Notes under the pieces: model-generated
What the model saw: the letters and a program-made list of their open reading frames with translations, nothing else
What the model was told of the DNA's origin: nothing
Databases searched by the model: none
Translations under genes and position numbers: made by a program
Origin: Comamonadaceae bacterium
GTDB lineage: Bacteria > Pseudomonadota > Gammaproteobacteria > Burkholderiales > Burkholderiaceae_C
NCBI GenBank assembly: GCA_021299555.1
Contig: JAJTGH010000059.1
Span: 1 to 34,060 of the forward strand
Direction: 5' to 3'
DNA: 34,060 nucleotides
Shown: piece after piece, positions 25,747 to 34,060 of the stretch
How positions within the stretch are numbered: position 1 is the stretch's first letter
How the letters are laid out: every line of letters starts with the position of its first letter

Positions 25747-27951
25747 ATGACGGGCAACTCCGCGCTCACGTTAGCGCTGGTATGTGGACTCATTGCGGTC
25801 GTCTACGGGTTTTGGGCCCGTAGCTGGATCTTGTCTCAGGACGCGGGCAACGCCCGCATGCAGGAAATTGCGGCGGCGATTCAAACTGGCGCTGCGGCCT
25901 ACTTGGCTAGGCAATACAAAACCATCGCCGTTGTTGGCATCATTTTGGCCGTGCTCATCGGCTTGTTCCTCGATGGCAAGACCGCCCTCGGCTTTGTGGT
26001 GGGCGCGGTGCTCTCGGGCGCCTGCGGCTTCATTGGAATGAACGTCTCGGTCCGGGCCAATGTGCGTACCGCGCAAGCCGCCACCCGTGGCATCGGTCCT
26101 GCGCTCGATGTCGCCTTCCGCGGTGGCGCCATCACTGGCATGCTGGTGGTGGGCCTGGGTCTGCTGGGCGTCACTGGTTTTTACTGGTTTTTGGTCGGCA
26201 GCAACCCAGCGGCCGACAAGACTCTGGCCGGGCTGCTCAATCCGCTGATTGGCTTTGCCTTCGGCTCCTCGCTGATCTCCATCTTTGCCCGCCTTGGCGG
26301 AGGCATCTTCACCAAAGGCGCCGATGTGGGTGCAGACCTGGTGGGTAAAGTTGAAGCGGGCATCCCGGAAGACGATCCACGCAACCCGGCCGTGATTGCG
26401 GACAACGTGGGCGACAACGTGGGCGACTGCGCAGGTATGGCGGCCGACCTGTTCGAGACCTATGCAGTCACTTTGATTGCCACCATGGTTCTCGGCGCCC
26501 TGCTGGTCACCGGCGCCCCACTGAGCGCTGTACTCTACCCCTTGGGCCTGGGCGCGGTGTCCATCATTGCCTCCATCATCGGCTGCTTCTTCGTCAAAGC
26601 CTCCCCTGGCATGAAGAATGTGATGCCCGCGCTCTACAAGGGCCTGGCCATTGCTGGCGTGCTTTCTCTGGTCGCTTTTTACTTTGTCACCACCTGGCTG
26701 GTCCCGGACAATGCCCTGGGTGCCGCTGGCAGTCAGATGAAATTGTTCGGCAGTTGCATCGTCGGCCTGGTTCTCACCGCCTTGTTGGTCTGGATCACGG
26801 AGTTCTACACCGGCACGCAGTACGCTCCGGTGCAGCACATCGCACAGGCGTCGACCACCGGACACGGCACAAACATCATTGCCGGCCTAGGCGTTTCCAT
26901 GCGCTCGACCGCCTGGCCTGTGCTGTTTGTCTGCGTGGCCATCCTCGTGGCCTTCAACTTGGCGGGCTTGTACGGTATCGCGGTGGCGGCCATGTCCATG
27001 CTCAGCATGGCAGGCATCATTGTTGCGCTCGACGCCTATGGCCCGATCACCGACAACGCCGGTGGCATTGCCGAGATGTCGGAGCTGCCCGCTTCGGTGC
27101 GCGACATCACCGACCCGCTGGACGCAGTGGGCAACACCACCAAGGCGGTCACCAAGGGCTATGCCATCGGCTCGGCCGGCTTGGCTGCCCTGGTGCTTTT
27201 TGCTGACTACACCCACAAGCTCGAGGGTTACGGCAAAGCCATCAGTTTTGACCTGAGCGATCCGATGGTGATCGTGGGCCTGTTCATTGGCGGTCTGATT
27301 CCCTACCTGTTCGGTGCCATGGCCATGGAGGCGGTGGGCCGTGCTGCCGGTTCGGTGGTCGTTGAAGTGCGCCGCCAGTTCAAGGAAATCAAGGGCATCA
27401 TGGAGGGCACGGCCAAGCCAGAGTATGGCCGTGCGGTCGACATGCTCACCGGGGCGGCGATCAAGGAGATGATGATTCCCTCTTTGCTGCCTGTGGTGGT
27501 ACCGATTTTGGTCGGACTGATCCTCGGCCCCAAAGCCTTGGGTGGCCTGCTCATGGGCACCATCATCACCGGCCTGTTTGTGGCCATCTCCATGTGCACC
27601 GGTGGTGGCGCTTGGGACAATGCCAAGAAGTACATCGAGGACGGCCACCATGGCGGCAAGGGCTCGGAGGCCCACAAGGCTGCCGTGACGGGCGATACCG
27701 TGGGTGACCCCTATAAAGACACCGCCGGTCCGGCTGTCAACCCACTGATCAAGATCATCAACATCGTGGCTCTCCTGATCGTGCCGCTGATGATGAAGTT
27801 CCACGGCGGCGCTCAAGCTGCGCCAGCCGCACCGGCCGCGCCTGCTGCGGTGGTTGCTCCAGCGCCTGCACCGGCAGCGCCAGCTGCCTCCGAGCCGGCT
27901 TCGGCGGGCGCTGCGCCAGCGGCTGCGGCCCCAGCCTCTGCCGCCAAGTAA
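25747..27951 (+). CDS. hppA: K+-independent H+-translocating membrane pyrophosphatase
   Basis: A polytopic inner-membrane pump that couples pyrophosphate hydrolysis to proton export. The 734-residue protein is complete, with the substrate-site run [56 protein letters not shown]. The second acidic cluster is in [21 protein letters not shown]. Lys466 in [10 protein letters not shown] is the residue that marks the K+-independent subgroup (Ala in K+-dependent pumps). The last 48 or so residues form an Ala/Pro-rich tail after KFHGGAQ, an unusual C-terminal extension. GGAG precedes the ATG. With ppa apparently broken, this may be the cell's main route for removing pyrophosphate. A strong terminator follows. 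Confidence 0.96.
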   Translation: MTGNSALTLALVCGLIAVVYGFWARSWILSQDAGNARMQEIAAAIQTGAAAYLARQYKTIAVVGIILAVLIGLFLDGKTALGFVVGAVLSGACGFIGMNVSVRANVRTAQAATRGIGPALDVAFRGGAITGMLVVGLGLLGVTGFYWFLVGSNPAADKTLAGLLNPLIGFAFGSSLISIFARLGGGIFTKGADVGADLVGKVEAGIPEDDPRNPAVIADNVGDNVGDCAGMAADLFETYAVTLIATMVLGALLVTGAPLSAVLYPLGLGAVSIIASIIGCFFVKASPGMKNVMPALYKGLAIAGVLSLVAFYFVTTWLVPDNALGAAGSQMKLFGSCIVGLVLTALLVWITEFYTGTQYAPVQHIAQASTTGHGTNIIAGLGVSMRSTAWPVLFVCVAILVAFNLAGLYGIAVAAMSMLSMAGIIVALDAYGPITDNAGGIAEMSELPASVRDITDPLDAVGNTTKAVTKGYAIGSAGLAALVLFADYTHKLEGYGKAISFDLSDPMVIVGLFIGGLIPYLFGAMAMEAVGRAAGSVVVEVRRQFKEIKGIMEGTAKPEYGRAVDMLTGAAIKEMMIPSLLPVVVPILVGLILGPKALGGLLMGTIITGLFVAISMCTGGGAWDNAKKYIEDGHHGGKGSEAHKAAVTGDTVGDPYKDTAGPAVNPLIKIINIVALLIVPLMMKFHGGAQAAPAAPAAPAAVVAPAPAPAAPAASEPASAGAAPAAAAPASAAK

Positions 27952-27970
27952 GGTCTGTACCTTCCCCCAC

Positions 27971-28000
27971 AAAGGCCCGCATGAGCGGGCCTTTTCTTTT
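27971..28000 (+). terminator. Rho-independent terminator after hppA
   Basis: A 10-bp perfect stem, AAAGGCCCGC (27971-27980) with GCGGGCCTTT (27985-27994), has an ATGA loop and ends in TTTTCTTTT. Confidence 0.9.
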
Positions 28001-28050
28001 GACGCGCCCAATCATCCCCTGGAAAACCCGAGCGGGAAATGTCAGGCAGA

Positions 28051-28071
28051 TTTGTATGATGACCACACAAA
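28051..28071 (+). promoter_or_regulatory. Candidate GntR/FadR-type operator
   Basis: TTTGT (28051-28055) and ACAAA (28067-28071) form an inverted repeat separated by 11 bases, about 30 nt before the GntR regulator gene. The spacing and AT-rich ends suit a dimeric FadR-subfamily regulator, suggesting autoregulation. Evidence is by eye only. Confidence 0.4.
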
Positions 28072-28099
28072 CCACGGCATCGCCGCCACCGATCATTGC

Positions 28100-28876
28100 A
28101 TGTCCATTCCCCTGCTCGAACCCCTGCGCGGCGCGATGACTTTGGCCGATCAGGTGGCCGCTCAATTGCTCCAACGCATCGAAAACGGTGAACTGGGTGC
28201 CAACCGCCAGCTGCCGACCGAATTGAAAATGTCCGAGCAACTGGGCGTTTCAAGAACTGTGGTGCGTGAAGCGGTCAGCCGACTCAAGTCCATGGGCCGA
28301 CTCGTCTCTCGCCAAGGCTCCGGCGTCTTTGTTGCGCCACACAACAGCGCCAGGGCACTGGCTTTTGATCCTTCGGTGCTCGGCTCCATGGATGCGGTGT
28401 TGCAAGTGGTCGAGGTCCGGCGCGTGCTTGAAGGCGAGGTCTGCGCCTTGGCCGCCGAACGCATCACACCAGAAAAATGTGTTCAACTGCGCCGGGCGCT
28501 GAATCAGCTTCTCGAGGCCGTTTCGCAAGGACGCGACGGCGTGGAGGAAGACCTGGCCTTCCATCGGAGCATAGCCCGAGCTGCGGACAACCCCCATTTT
28601 GAGCATCTGCTGGGCTTTCTTGAACAGTATCAACGCGAAGCCATGCGCGTCACCCGAACCAACGAATCCATGCATCACTCTTTCATGAAGGCGGTCAACC
28701 AGGAGCACGAAGCGCTCATCGACGCCATCACGGGCGGAGATCGTGCGGGCGCCCGGCGTGCCGCAATCCGTCACATGGTCAACGCAGCACAGCGCATCGA
28801 AAAAGCCGACCCCGGCGCAAAAAAGGCCCTGCAGCAGTTGCTCACCCCAACCAATCGAAATCCTACGAGGCACTGA
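28100..28876 (+). CDS. GntR (FadR subfamily) transcriptional regulator
   Basis: A 258-residue regulator with an N-terminal winged helix (about residues 12-75: LADQVAAQLLQRIENGELGANRQLPTELKMSEQLGVSRTVVREAVSRLKSMGRLVSRQGSGVFV). The C-terminal FCD ligand domain has EVRRVLEGEVCALAAERIT, EEDLAFHRSIARAADNPHF and HEALIDAITGGDRAGARRAAIRHM. The His and Asp positions suit a bound metal ion. It is the first gene of the tetronate operon and most likely represses it until the substrate or an intermediate binds. The start at 28100 is chosen because the frame upstream reads out of the hppA gene region. Confidence 0.92.
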   Translation: MSIPLLEPLRGAMTLADQVAAQLLQRIENGELGANRQLPTELKMSEQLGVSRTVVREAVSRLKSMGRLVSRQGSGVFVAPHNSARALAFDPSVLGSMDAVLQVVEVRRVLEGEVCALAAERITPEKCVQLRRALNQLLEAVSQGRDGVEEDLAFHRSIARAADNPHFEHLLGFLEQYQREAMRVTRTNESMHHSFMKAVNQEHEALIDAITGGDRAGARRAAIRHMVNAAQRIEKADPGAKKALQQLLTPTNRNPTRH

Positions 28877-28882
28877 TTGGCA

Positions 28883-29806
28883 ATGAACACAAGCTCCAAA
28901 CAGCCCCGTCATCTGGGCGTCATCGGCCTGGGCTCCATGGGCATGGGCGCGGCTTGTTCCGCCTTGCGCCAGGGCGTGAAGACCTGGGGCTGCGATACGC
29001 GGGCTGCCGTGCGCGAACAGTTCGCAGCGGCTGGCGGAGTGGCGGTGGCCACGGCGCGCGAACTGGCGCCCCACTGCCAAGTGGTTTTGGTGCTGGTGGT
29101 CAACGCCGCGCAAACTGAAGAAGTCTTGTTCGGGCCCGACGGTCTGGCTGACCACCTGATCAGTGGGTCGGTGGTCATCTGCTCGGCCACGGTCGACCCG
29201 GCACTGCCGCCGCAATGGGAGAAGCGGCTGGCTGAAAAAGGCTTGTTGCTCATTGATGGACCGGTCTCGGGTGGCGCCCGCAAGGCCGCTGAGGGGCAAA
29301 TGACCGTCATGGCCTCGGGCCAGCCTCGGGCTTTTGAAGTGGCCAGTGACTGCATGCAAGCCTTTGCTGGCAAGGTTTATCGCCTGGGCGAGCGTGTGGG
29401 CATAGGCTCGACCGTCAAGATGGTCAACCAACATTTGGCCGGCGTACACATTGCCGCCGCATGCGAAGCCATGGCCCTGGGCATGAGGGCCGGGGCAGAT
29501 CCCGATCAGCTCTATGAGGTCATTTGCAACTCGGCTGGCATGAGCTGGATGTTTCAAAATCGGGTGCCGCACATCCTTGAAGGTGACTACACGCCGCTGT
29601 CAGCGGTCAATATCTTCGTCAAGGACCTGGGCATCGTGCTCGATGCGGCACGCAAGCTGGCCTTCCCGCTTCCACTGGCCGCCACAGCGCATCAGCTTTA
29701 CCTGGCCACGGCAGCCCTGGGGCATGGCGGTGAAGACGATGCGGCCGTCGTTAAATACTACGCAGCGCTGGCTGGCCTGGAACTGCCCACCAAGGATGCA
29801 CCATGA
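28883..29806 (+). CDS. ltnD: L-threonate dehydrogenase-like NAD-dependent beta-hydroxyacid dehydrogenase
   Basis: Oxidises a four-carbon sugar acid (L-threonate or D-erythronate class) to 2-oxo-tetronate with NAD+. The N-terminal Rossmann motif is GVIGLGSMGMG. The substrate signature is DGPVSGGARKAAEGQMTVMASG, and the catalytic Lys is in GSTVKMVNQHLAGVHIAAACEAMALG. About 307 residues, full length. ATG at 28883 is used; an in-frame TTG at 28877 has better spacing from GAGG and remains possible. The otnK gene begins at the overlapping ATGA. Assignment to tetronate rather than hydroxyisobutyrate rests on the neighbouring otnK, otnC and otnI. Confidence 0.85.
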   Translation: MNTSSKQPRHLGVIGLGSMGMGAACSALRQGVKTWGCDTRAAVREQFAAAGGVAVATARELAPHCQVVLVLVVNAAQTEEVLFGPDGLADHLISGSVVICSATVDPALPPQWEKRLAEKGLLLIDGPVSGGARKAAEGQMTVMASGQPRAFEVASDCMQAFAGKVYRLGERVGIGSTVKMVNQHLAGVHIAAACEAMALGMRAGADPDQLYEVICNSAGMSWMFQNRVPHILEGDYTPLSAVNIFVKDLGIVLDAARKLAFPLPLAATAHQLYLATAALGHGGEDDAAVVKYYAALAGLELPTKDAP

Positions 29807-31074
29807 TTGTGGGTGTGATCGCGGACGACTTCACCGGCGCCACCGACGTGGCCAGTATGCTCGTGCGTGCAGGCATGCGCACGGTGCAGGTGATAGGCGT
29901 GCCACAAGCGCCGCTGCCCAGGGCCGACGCTGTGGTGATCGCGCTCAAGAGCCGCACCTGCCCAGTGCCCGAGGCGGTGGAAATGAGCCTGCAAGCGCTG
30001 GCCGCATTTCAAGCGGCCGGCGCCCGGCAGATTTATTTCAAATACTGCTCCACCTTCGACTCGACCGCCCAGGGCAATATCGGGCCGGTCACCGATGCGC
30101 TGATGCAGGCGCTGCGAGCGCCAATCACCATCGCATGCCCGGCCTTTCCAGAAAACGGACGGACCGTGTTCCGAGGCCACCTGTTCGTCGGCGATGTGCT
30201 GCTCAGTGACTCGAGCATGCGAGCGCACCCGCTCACGCCCATGCACGACGCCAATTTGCTGCGAGTGCTGCAACCGCAAACCCTTCAACGGGTCGGGCTG
30301 GTACCCCAACCGGTGGTTCAGCAGGGACCAAAGGCCGTTGAGCAGGCGCTCGATCAACTGCGCCTACAGGGCATCGGGATCGCCGTGGCCGATGCGATTG
30401 GCAACCAAGATTTGATGACGCTGGCACAGGCCTGCGCCGATCTGCCCTTGGTGACGGCCGGATCCGGCTTGGCTTTGGGTCTGGGGCCAGCCTATGCCCA
30501 AAGGGGGTGGTTTGCCCCGAGCGCGCAAGCCGATGGCCTGAATGCAGCCCATGGCACTGCGGCGCTGATCAGCGGCTCTTGCTCCCAAGCCACCCAGGCT
30601 CAGTTGTTGCACTGGCAAAACAGCGGTCGGCCCACCCTGCGCGTGGATCCGCTGGCTGTCCACGAAGGTCGGCAGACCCTCGATCAACTCAAGAGGCAGG
30701 CCGTGGCCCTGCTGGGTCAGGGCCCGGTCCTTGTCCACGCCACTGCGGACAGTGCCACCGTGCAGGCCACTCAAAACCGTTTGGGCGTCGAGCCAGCTGG
30801 GCAATTGACCGAGCGCACCCTGGCCGCACTGGCCCAGACGCTGGTCGAGGCTGGGGTGCGCAAGCTGGTCGTCGCTGGAGGGGAAACCTCGGGCGCCGTG
30901 ACCCAGGCACTGGGCGTTCGCCAGCTGCATATCGGTGCAAGCATCTGCCCCGGCGTGCCCTGGACTGAAGGGCTGTGGAACGACCAAGTCATTTGGTTGG
31001 CATTGAAATCTGGCAACTTCGGTGGACCCGAGTTCTTTACTGAGGCGCTGGCGCAAGCCGGCGTTGCCGCGTGA
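29803..31074 (+). CDS. otnK: 3-oxo-tetronate kinase (DUF1537 family)
   Basis: Phosphorylates 3-oxo-tetronate at C4 using ATP. The 423-residue protein has the N-terminal acidic substrate motif VIADDFTGATDVAS, then YFKYCSTFDSTAQGNIGPV and CPAFPENGRTVFRGHLFV. The C-terminal nucleotide-binding domain contains GSCSQATQAQL and VVAGGETSGAVTQALG. All family blocks are present. It overlaps ltnD by four bases (ATGA), implying translational coupling, and otnC follows after 10 nt. In the known pathway the sequence of steps is LtnD, OtnI, OtnK and OtnC, yielding dihydroxyacetone phosphate and CO2. Confidence 0.9.
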   Translation: MIVGVIADDFTGATDVASMLVRAGMRTVQVIGVPQAPLPRADAVVIALKSRTCPVPEAVEMSLQALAAFQAAGARQIYFKYCSTFDSTAQGNIGPVTDALMQALRAPITIACPAFPENGRTVFRGHLFVGDVLLSDSSMRAHPLTPMHDANLLRVLQPQTLQRVGLVPQPVVQQGPKAVEQALDQLRLQGIGIAVADAIGNQDLMTLAQACADLPLVTAGSGLALGLGPAYAQRGWFAPSAQADGLNAAHGTAALISGSCSQATQAQLLHWQNSGRPTLRVDPLAVHEGRQTLDQLKRQAVALLGQGPVLVHATADSATVQATQNRLGVEPAGQLTERTLAALAQTLVEAGVRKLVVAGGETSGAVTQALGVRQLHIGASICPGVPWTEGLWNDQVIWLALKSGNFGGPEFFTEALAQAGVAA

Positions 31075-31084
31075 GGACAAAGAG

Positions 31085-31753
31085 ATGAGCCACCCGACCA
31101 TTCCAGCCGACCAGATGCCTTGGCGCCAGGACATCTGCAGGGTGGGCCGCTCGCTGTTCGAGCGGGGGCTGGTGCATTCCACAGCCGGCAACATCAGCGT
31201 CAAGCTTGATACAGGCTATCTGATCACCCCCACAGACGCATGCCTGGGATTTTTACAGCCCGATGAGCTGGCCTGGGTGGACGAGCAGGGTCAAACATTG
31301 GCCGGACAGCGACCGAGCAAAACCCTGGCGCTGCACCGGCGCATTTACACCGCATCGCCGCAAACTCGCTGCGTGCTGCACACCCACTCGACCCATCTGG
31401 TGGCCTTGACCTTGCAAGGGGTTTTTTCTGCAGACGCCATTTTGCCGCCCATCACGCCCTATCAGGTCATGAAAGTCGGCCGGGTGCCATTGCTGGCTTA
31501 CCGCCGGCCAGGTGATCCCGAGGTGGCCGATCGGGTGCATGCATTGATCGCGGATAGCGGCAAGGCGCTCAGAGCCGTGATGCTCGATCGGCTCGGACCT
31601 GTGGTCTGGTCTGGCAGCCCCGATCAGGCCATGGCAGCGCTTGAGGAACTGGAAGAAACCGCCCGGCTTTGGCTGACTTGCCAGCCCAAGCCATCGCCTT
31701 TGAGCGAAGATCAATTGCAAGAACTCCAGCGCAGCTTTGGCGCGATCTGGTGA
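31085..31753 (+). CDS. otnC: 3-oxo-tetronate 4-phosphate decarboxylase-like class II aldolase
   Basis: A 222-residue class II aldolase-fold protein in the position of OtnC, which releases CO2 from 3-oxo-tetronate 4-phosphate. Conserved parts are SLFERGLVHSTAGNISVK, LITPTDACLGFL, the metal ligands His99 and His101 in VLHTHSTHLVAL, and PYQVMKVGRVPLLAYRRPGDP. Two expected residues are missing. The catalytic Glu of PSKE is Thr80 (PSKT), and the third metal His of the usual NHGP motif is absent (Arg169-Leu170-Gly-Pro). The reading frame is intact, so these are substitutions, not frameshifts. Activity is therefore doubtful or altered. The gene lies 10 nt after otnK and 12 nt before otnI. Confidence 0.8.
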   Translation: MSHPTIPADQMPWRQDICRVGRSLFERGLVHSTAGNISVKLDTGYLITPTDACLGFLQPDELAWVDEQGQTLAGQRPSKTLALHRRIYTASPQTRCVLHTHSTHLVALTLQGVFSADAILPPITPYQVMKVGRVPLLAYRRPGDPEVADRVHALIADSGKALRAVMLDRLGPVVWSGSPDQAMAALEELEETARLWLTCQPKPSPLSEDQLQELQRSFGAIW

Positions 31754-31765
31754 AGGAAATCCGAC

Positions 31766-32554
31766 ATGCTGCGCTTTGCTGCCAACCTGACCATGATGTA
31801 CAACGAAGTGCCGTTTTTGGAGCGTTTCGCAGCTGCGGCCGAGGATGGCTTCGAGGCGGTCGAGTACCTGTTCCCCTACGACTTCAGGCCCGAAGAGATC
31901 GCAGAGCGCCTTCAGGCACGTGGCCTGACCCAGGCGCTGTTCAATCTGCCGCCCGGCAACTGGGCCGCCGGCGAACGGGGCCTGGCCTGCCTGCCTGGGC
32001 GCGAGCAGGAGTTCGCCCAGGGTTTGGAAGCGGCCCTGCCCTATGCGCGAGCCACGGGAGTCAAACGCCTGCATGTCATGGCTGGACTTGAGCCGGCTGG
32101 AGTCGAGCCACAGAGCTTGCGGCGCACCTACATCAACAACCTGCGACTGGCCTGCGACCGGCTCGGCGAACTCGGTATCTCAGTGATGATCGAGCCGATT
32201 AACCGGCGTGACATGCCGGGCTACCACCTGAACCATCAAGCCCAGGCCCATCAAATTTGCGCTGAAGTACAGCGCCCCAACCTCAAGGTGCAGATGGACT
32301 TCTACCATTGCCAGATTGTTGAAGGCGATCTGGCCAGCCGACTGCGAACCCACTTTGCCGGCATCGGACACATACAGATTGCCGGCGTGCCTGAGCGCCA
32401 TGAACCCGACTGCGGCGAAGTCAATTACCCTTATTTATTGGATTTACTCGACAACCTGGGTTACGCTGGCTACGTGGGCTGCGAATACCGCCCCCGCGCA
32501 GGCACGTCGGCCGGACTGGGATGGCTGAGAAGATACCGACAAAATCACGCCTGA
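31766..32554 (+). CDS. otnI: 2-oxo-tetronate isomerase (hydroxypyruvate isomerase family)
   Basis: Isomerises 2-oxo-tetronate to 3-oxo-tetronate. The 262-residue TIM-barrel protein carries the Hyi/OtnI motifs [33 protein letters not shown], and the metal-binding [22 protein letters not shown] and the C-terminal [14 protein letters not shown] complete the set. The length is normal, and it follows otnC by 12 nt. A plain hydroxypyruvate isomerase is possible by sequence alone; the otnK-otnC context favours OtnI. Confidence 0.88.
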   Translation: MLRFAANLTMMYNEVPFLERFAAAAEDGFEAVEYLFPYDFRPEEIAERLQARGLTQALFNLPPGNWAAGERGLACLPGREQEFAQGLEAALPYARATGVKRLHVMAGLEPAGVEPQSLRRTYINNLRLACDRLGELGISVMIEPINRRDMPGYHLNHQAQAHQICAEVQRPNLKVQMDFYHCQIVEGDLASRLRTHFAGIGHIQIAGVPERHEPDCGEVNYPYLLDLLDNLGYAGYVGCEYRPRAGTSAGLGWLRRYRQNHA

Positions 32555-32566
32555 ATTCCAAAAACA

Positions 32567-32582
32567 AGCCAGACCACTGGCT
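32567..32582 (+). terminator. Weak hairpin between otnI and the TRAP genes
   Basis: AGCCAG (32567-32572) pairs with CTGGCT (32577-32582) across ACCA. A T-run begins about 18 nt later (CTTTTTTT near 32600), too far for a classic terminator. It could reduce or process the message before the transporter genes. Confidence 0.3.
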
Positions 32583-32622
32583 GATTGAAAGTTTTCACTT
32601 TTTTTAAACCAAGGAGACGCTC

Positions 32623-33597
32623 ATGAAAATTTCATCCCTGCTCAAGCCACTGGCCGTCACTGCCCTGCTGGCTGTCACCGGCGCCCAGGCCCAGACTGTG
32701 CTCAAGATCGGCTATGCCGTTCCGACCAACTCGCACTATGGTGTCGGCTCCACCGTCTTGTGCGAAGAAATTGAAAAAGGCACCCAAGGCCGATACAAGT
32801 GCCAGCACTTTCCCTCAGGTTCTCTCGGCGGCGAGCGCGAGATGATCGAGTCTGTGCAACTGGGCACTCTGGACATCGTCAACACATCGACCGGCCCACT
32901 GGGCAACTTCGTGCCCGAAGTCAAGATCGTCGATATTCCCTTCCTGTTTCGCGACTATGACCATGCGCGCAAGGTGATGGACGGTCAGGTCGGTCAAGAC
33001 CTGCTCAAAGCCATGCAAGCCAAGGGTCTGATCGGTCTGGCATGGGCAGAAAACGGCTTTCGCCACATGACCAACAGCAAGCGGCCGATCCGGGCCGCCG
33101 AAGATGCCAAGGGTCTGAAAATGCGTACGATGGAAAACAAGGTTCACATGGACGGCTACAAGACCTTCGGCATCCTCCCGACGCCCATGGCCTTCCCCGA
33201 GCTGTTCACAGCCCTTCAGCAAGGCACGGTCGACGGACAGGAAAATCCGATTCCAGTGATCTTGGCAGCCAAGTTTTCGCAGGTACAAAAGCACCTGTCG
33301 CTGACCGGGCATGTCTACTCGCCCGCTGCCCTGATCCTCTCGCCTGCGGTTTGGAACAAGCTGTCCGCAGCCGATAAGAACGTGTTCATGGAGGCGGGCA
33401 AGAAGGCCGCGGCGGCTCAGCGCAAGCGCGTCAACGACGATGAAAACAGCGGCATCGCCCAGCTTGAAAAGGATGGGATGCAGGTGATTAAGCAGGTCAA
33501 TGGTGAGAGCTTTCGCAAGGCCGTCACACCCGCTTACCAAGAGTACGCCAAGGAATTCGGTGCCGCCAAAATTGCGGCCATCCAAGCCGTCAAATAA
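32623..33597 (+). CDS. TRAP transporter substrate-binding protein, DctP family
   Basis: A 324-residue periplasmic receptor of a TRAP transporter. It begins with a signal peptide (KISSLLKPLAVTALLAVTGAQAQ), then TVLKIGYAVPTNSHYGVGS and SLGGEREMIESVQLGTLDIV. The ligand-contact region contains ENGFRHMTNSKRPI, DAKGLKMRTMENKVH and FPELFTALQQGTVDGQENPI. AGGAG precedes the ATG. It is the first transporter gene after the tetronate enzymes, and presumably captures a four-carbon sugar acid such as threonate or erythronate. The exact ligand is inferred from context. Confidence 0.93.
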   Translation: MKISSLLKPLAVTALLAVTGAQAQTVLKIGYAVPTNSHYGVGSTVLCEEIEKGTQGRYKCQHFPSGSLGGEREMIESVQLGTLDIVNTSTGPLGNFVPEVKIVDIPFLFRDYDHARKVMDGQVGQDLLKAMQAKGLIGLAWAENGFRHMTNSKRPIRAAEDAKGLKMRTMENKVHMDGYKTFGILPTPMAFPELFTALQQGTVDGQENPIPVILAAKFSQVQKHLSLTGHVYSPAALILSPAVWNKLSAADKNVFMEAGKKAAAAQRKRVNDDENSGIAQLEKDGMQVIKQVNGESFRKAVTPAYQEYAKEFGAAKIAAIQAVK

Positions 33598-33652
33598 AGT
33601 CGACCTCTAAGCGACCGCTGACTCCGCTGGCCAGCCATCCGCGAGCACCGCC

Positions 33653-34060
33653 ATGAAAAAACTCATCCTGCAAATCGAGCGTTACACCACAGGTCTGAGC
33701 CTGAGCGCGGCCTGCGCCCTCCTGGCCCTGATCAGCCTGCTGGGCATTTGGCAAGTAGCGACCCGTTTTATTCTTGAGCAACCCTCAAGCTGGACCGAGG
33801 AGATCATGCGGCGCTTGCTGATCTGGACCGTCATGCTGGGCACGGTCGCCGCTTTCCGGCAGGGCGCATTGGTATCGGTTGATCTGATGCTGCGCCTGAG
33901 CCGAGGGCGATGGAAGCAAGCGGTGCGCTGGATCATCACCCTGACGCATCTGGGCTTTCTGGCCACAGTGCTCTACTTTGGCGTGCAACTGGTGCAAAGG
34001 GTGCGTTTTCAGACGTTCGCCAGCTTGGATCTGTCCATGGCCTGGGCCTACGCTGCACTG
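33653..34060 (+). CDS. TRAP transporter small membrane subunit, DctQ family (partial)
   Basis: The frame starts at ATG 33653 and is still open at the right edge (136 codons seen). Hydrophobic spans include GLSLSAACALLALISLLGIWQV and IIMRRLLIWTVMLGTVAAFRQ-like segments, and later IITLTHLGFLATVLYFGVQL. The phrase SSWTEEIMRRLLIW is typical of DctQ, the small subunit that pairs with the large DctM permease. The DctM gene should follow outside the window. Confidence 0.88.
   Translation, partial: MKKLILQIERYTTGLSLSAACALLALISLLGIWQVATRFILEQPSSWTEEIMRRLLIWTVMLGTVAAFRQGALVSVDLMLRLSRGRWKQAVRWIITLTHLGFLATVLYFGVQLVQRVRFQTFASLDLSMAWAYAAL

Noticed and set aside
26887-28011. A 374-codon minus-strand frame opposite hppA.
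   Set aside because: Antisense shadow rich in His, Gly and Arg; hppA is certain.

Overview
The window looks like chromosome from a high-GC betaproteobacterium, most likely Burkholderiales (Comamonadaceae-like). The evidence is several Bug/TctC-type periplasmic receptors, the gene order ilvB-ilvN-ilvC-pssA-leuA, the neighbours nadE-glnB, the pair aat-bpt, and a sigma factor followed by DUF3619, DUF3106 and RDD genes. The genus cannot be fixed by reading alone.

Layout. Positions 1-715 hold the end of an ADP-ribosylglycohydrolase-like gene. Positions 933-8241 are a catabolic/uptake region: a cupin protein, two intact Bug receptors around a tRNA-Asn, a ThDP-dependent lyase/decarboxylase, a third Bug receptor that is broken, and a class III CoA-transferase. 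Positions 8372-9872 carry both bacterial N-degron transferases (aat, bpt), followed by an IclR regulator. Positions 10785-18225, all minus strand, carry pbpG and the branched-chain amino acid block ilvB-ilvN-ilvC-pssA-leuA. A short Leu-rich leader peptide with an attenuator-like hairpin sits before leuA. Positions 18533-21685 are a tightly packed plus-strand run: ECF sigma factor, DUF3619, DUF3106, RDD, a shortened dgkA and a LOG-family gene. Then come glnB and nadE (minus), a GNAT/DUF482 gene (plus), a broken soluble pyrophosphatase gene ppa (minus) and an intact membrane H+-pyrophosphatase hppA (plus). Positions 28100-34060 form a tetronate (threonate/erythronate) catabolic operon: GntR regulator, ltnD, otnK, otnC, otnI and a TRAP transporter running off the right edge.

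The most unusual feature is that four genes (the third Bug receptor, ilvC, dgkA and ppa) each lack one compact internal block, estimated by family comparison at about 120-230 nt, while both ends of each gene remain recognisable. Three of the losses shift the reading frame. In the Bug case the shift joins the receptor N-terminus in frame to the downstream CoA-transferase. Because ilvC and ppa are housekeeping genes, an assembly or amplification artefact must be excluded before any biological reading. Other points to check are the putative leuA attenuator, an OtnC that lacks the expected catalytic Glu and third metal-binding His, a perfect 18-bp hairpin before the ThDP enzyme, and a nested palindrome between ilvN and ilvC. 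I saw no CRISPR array, prophage, insertion sequence or clear new defence system.
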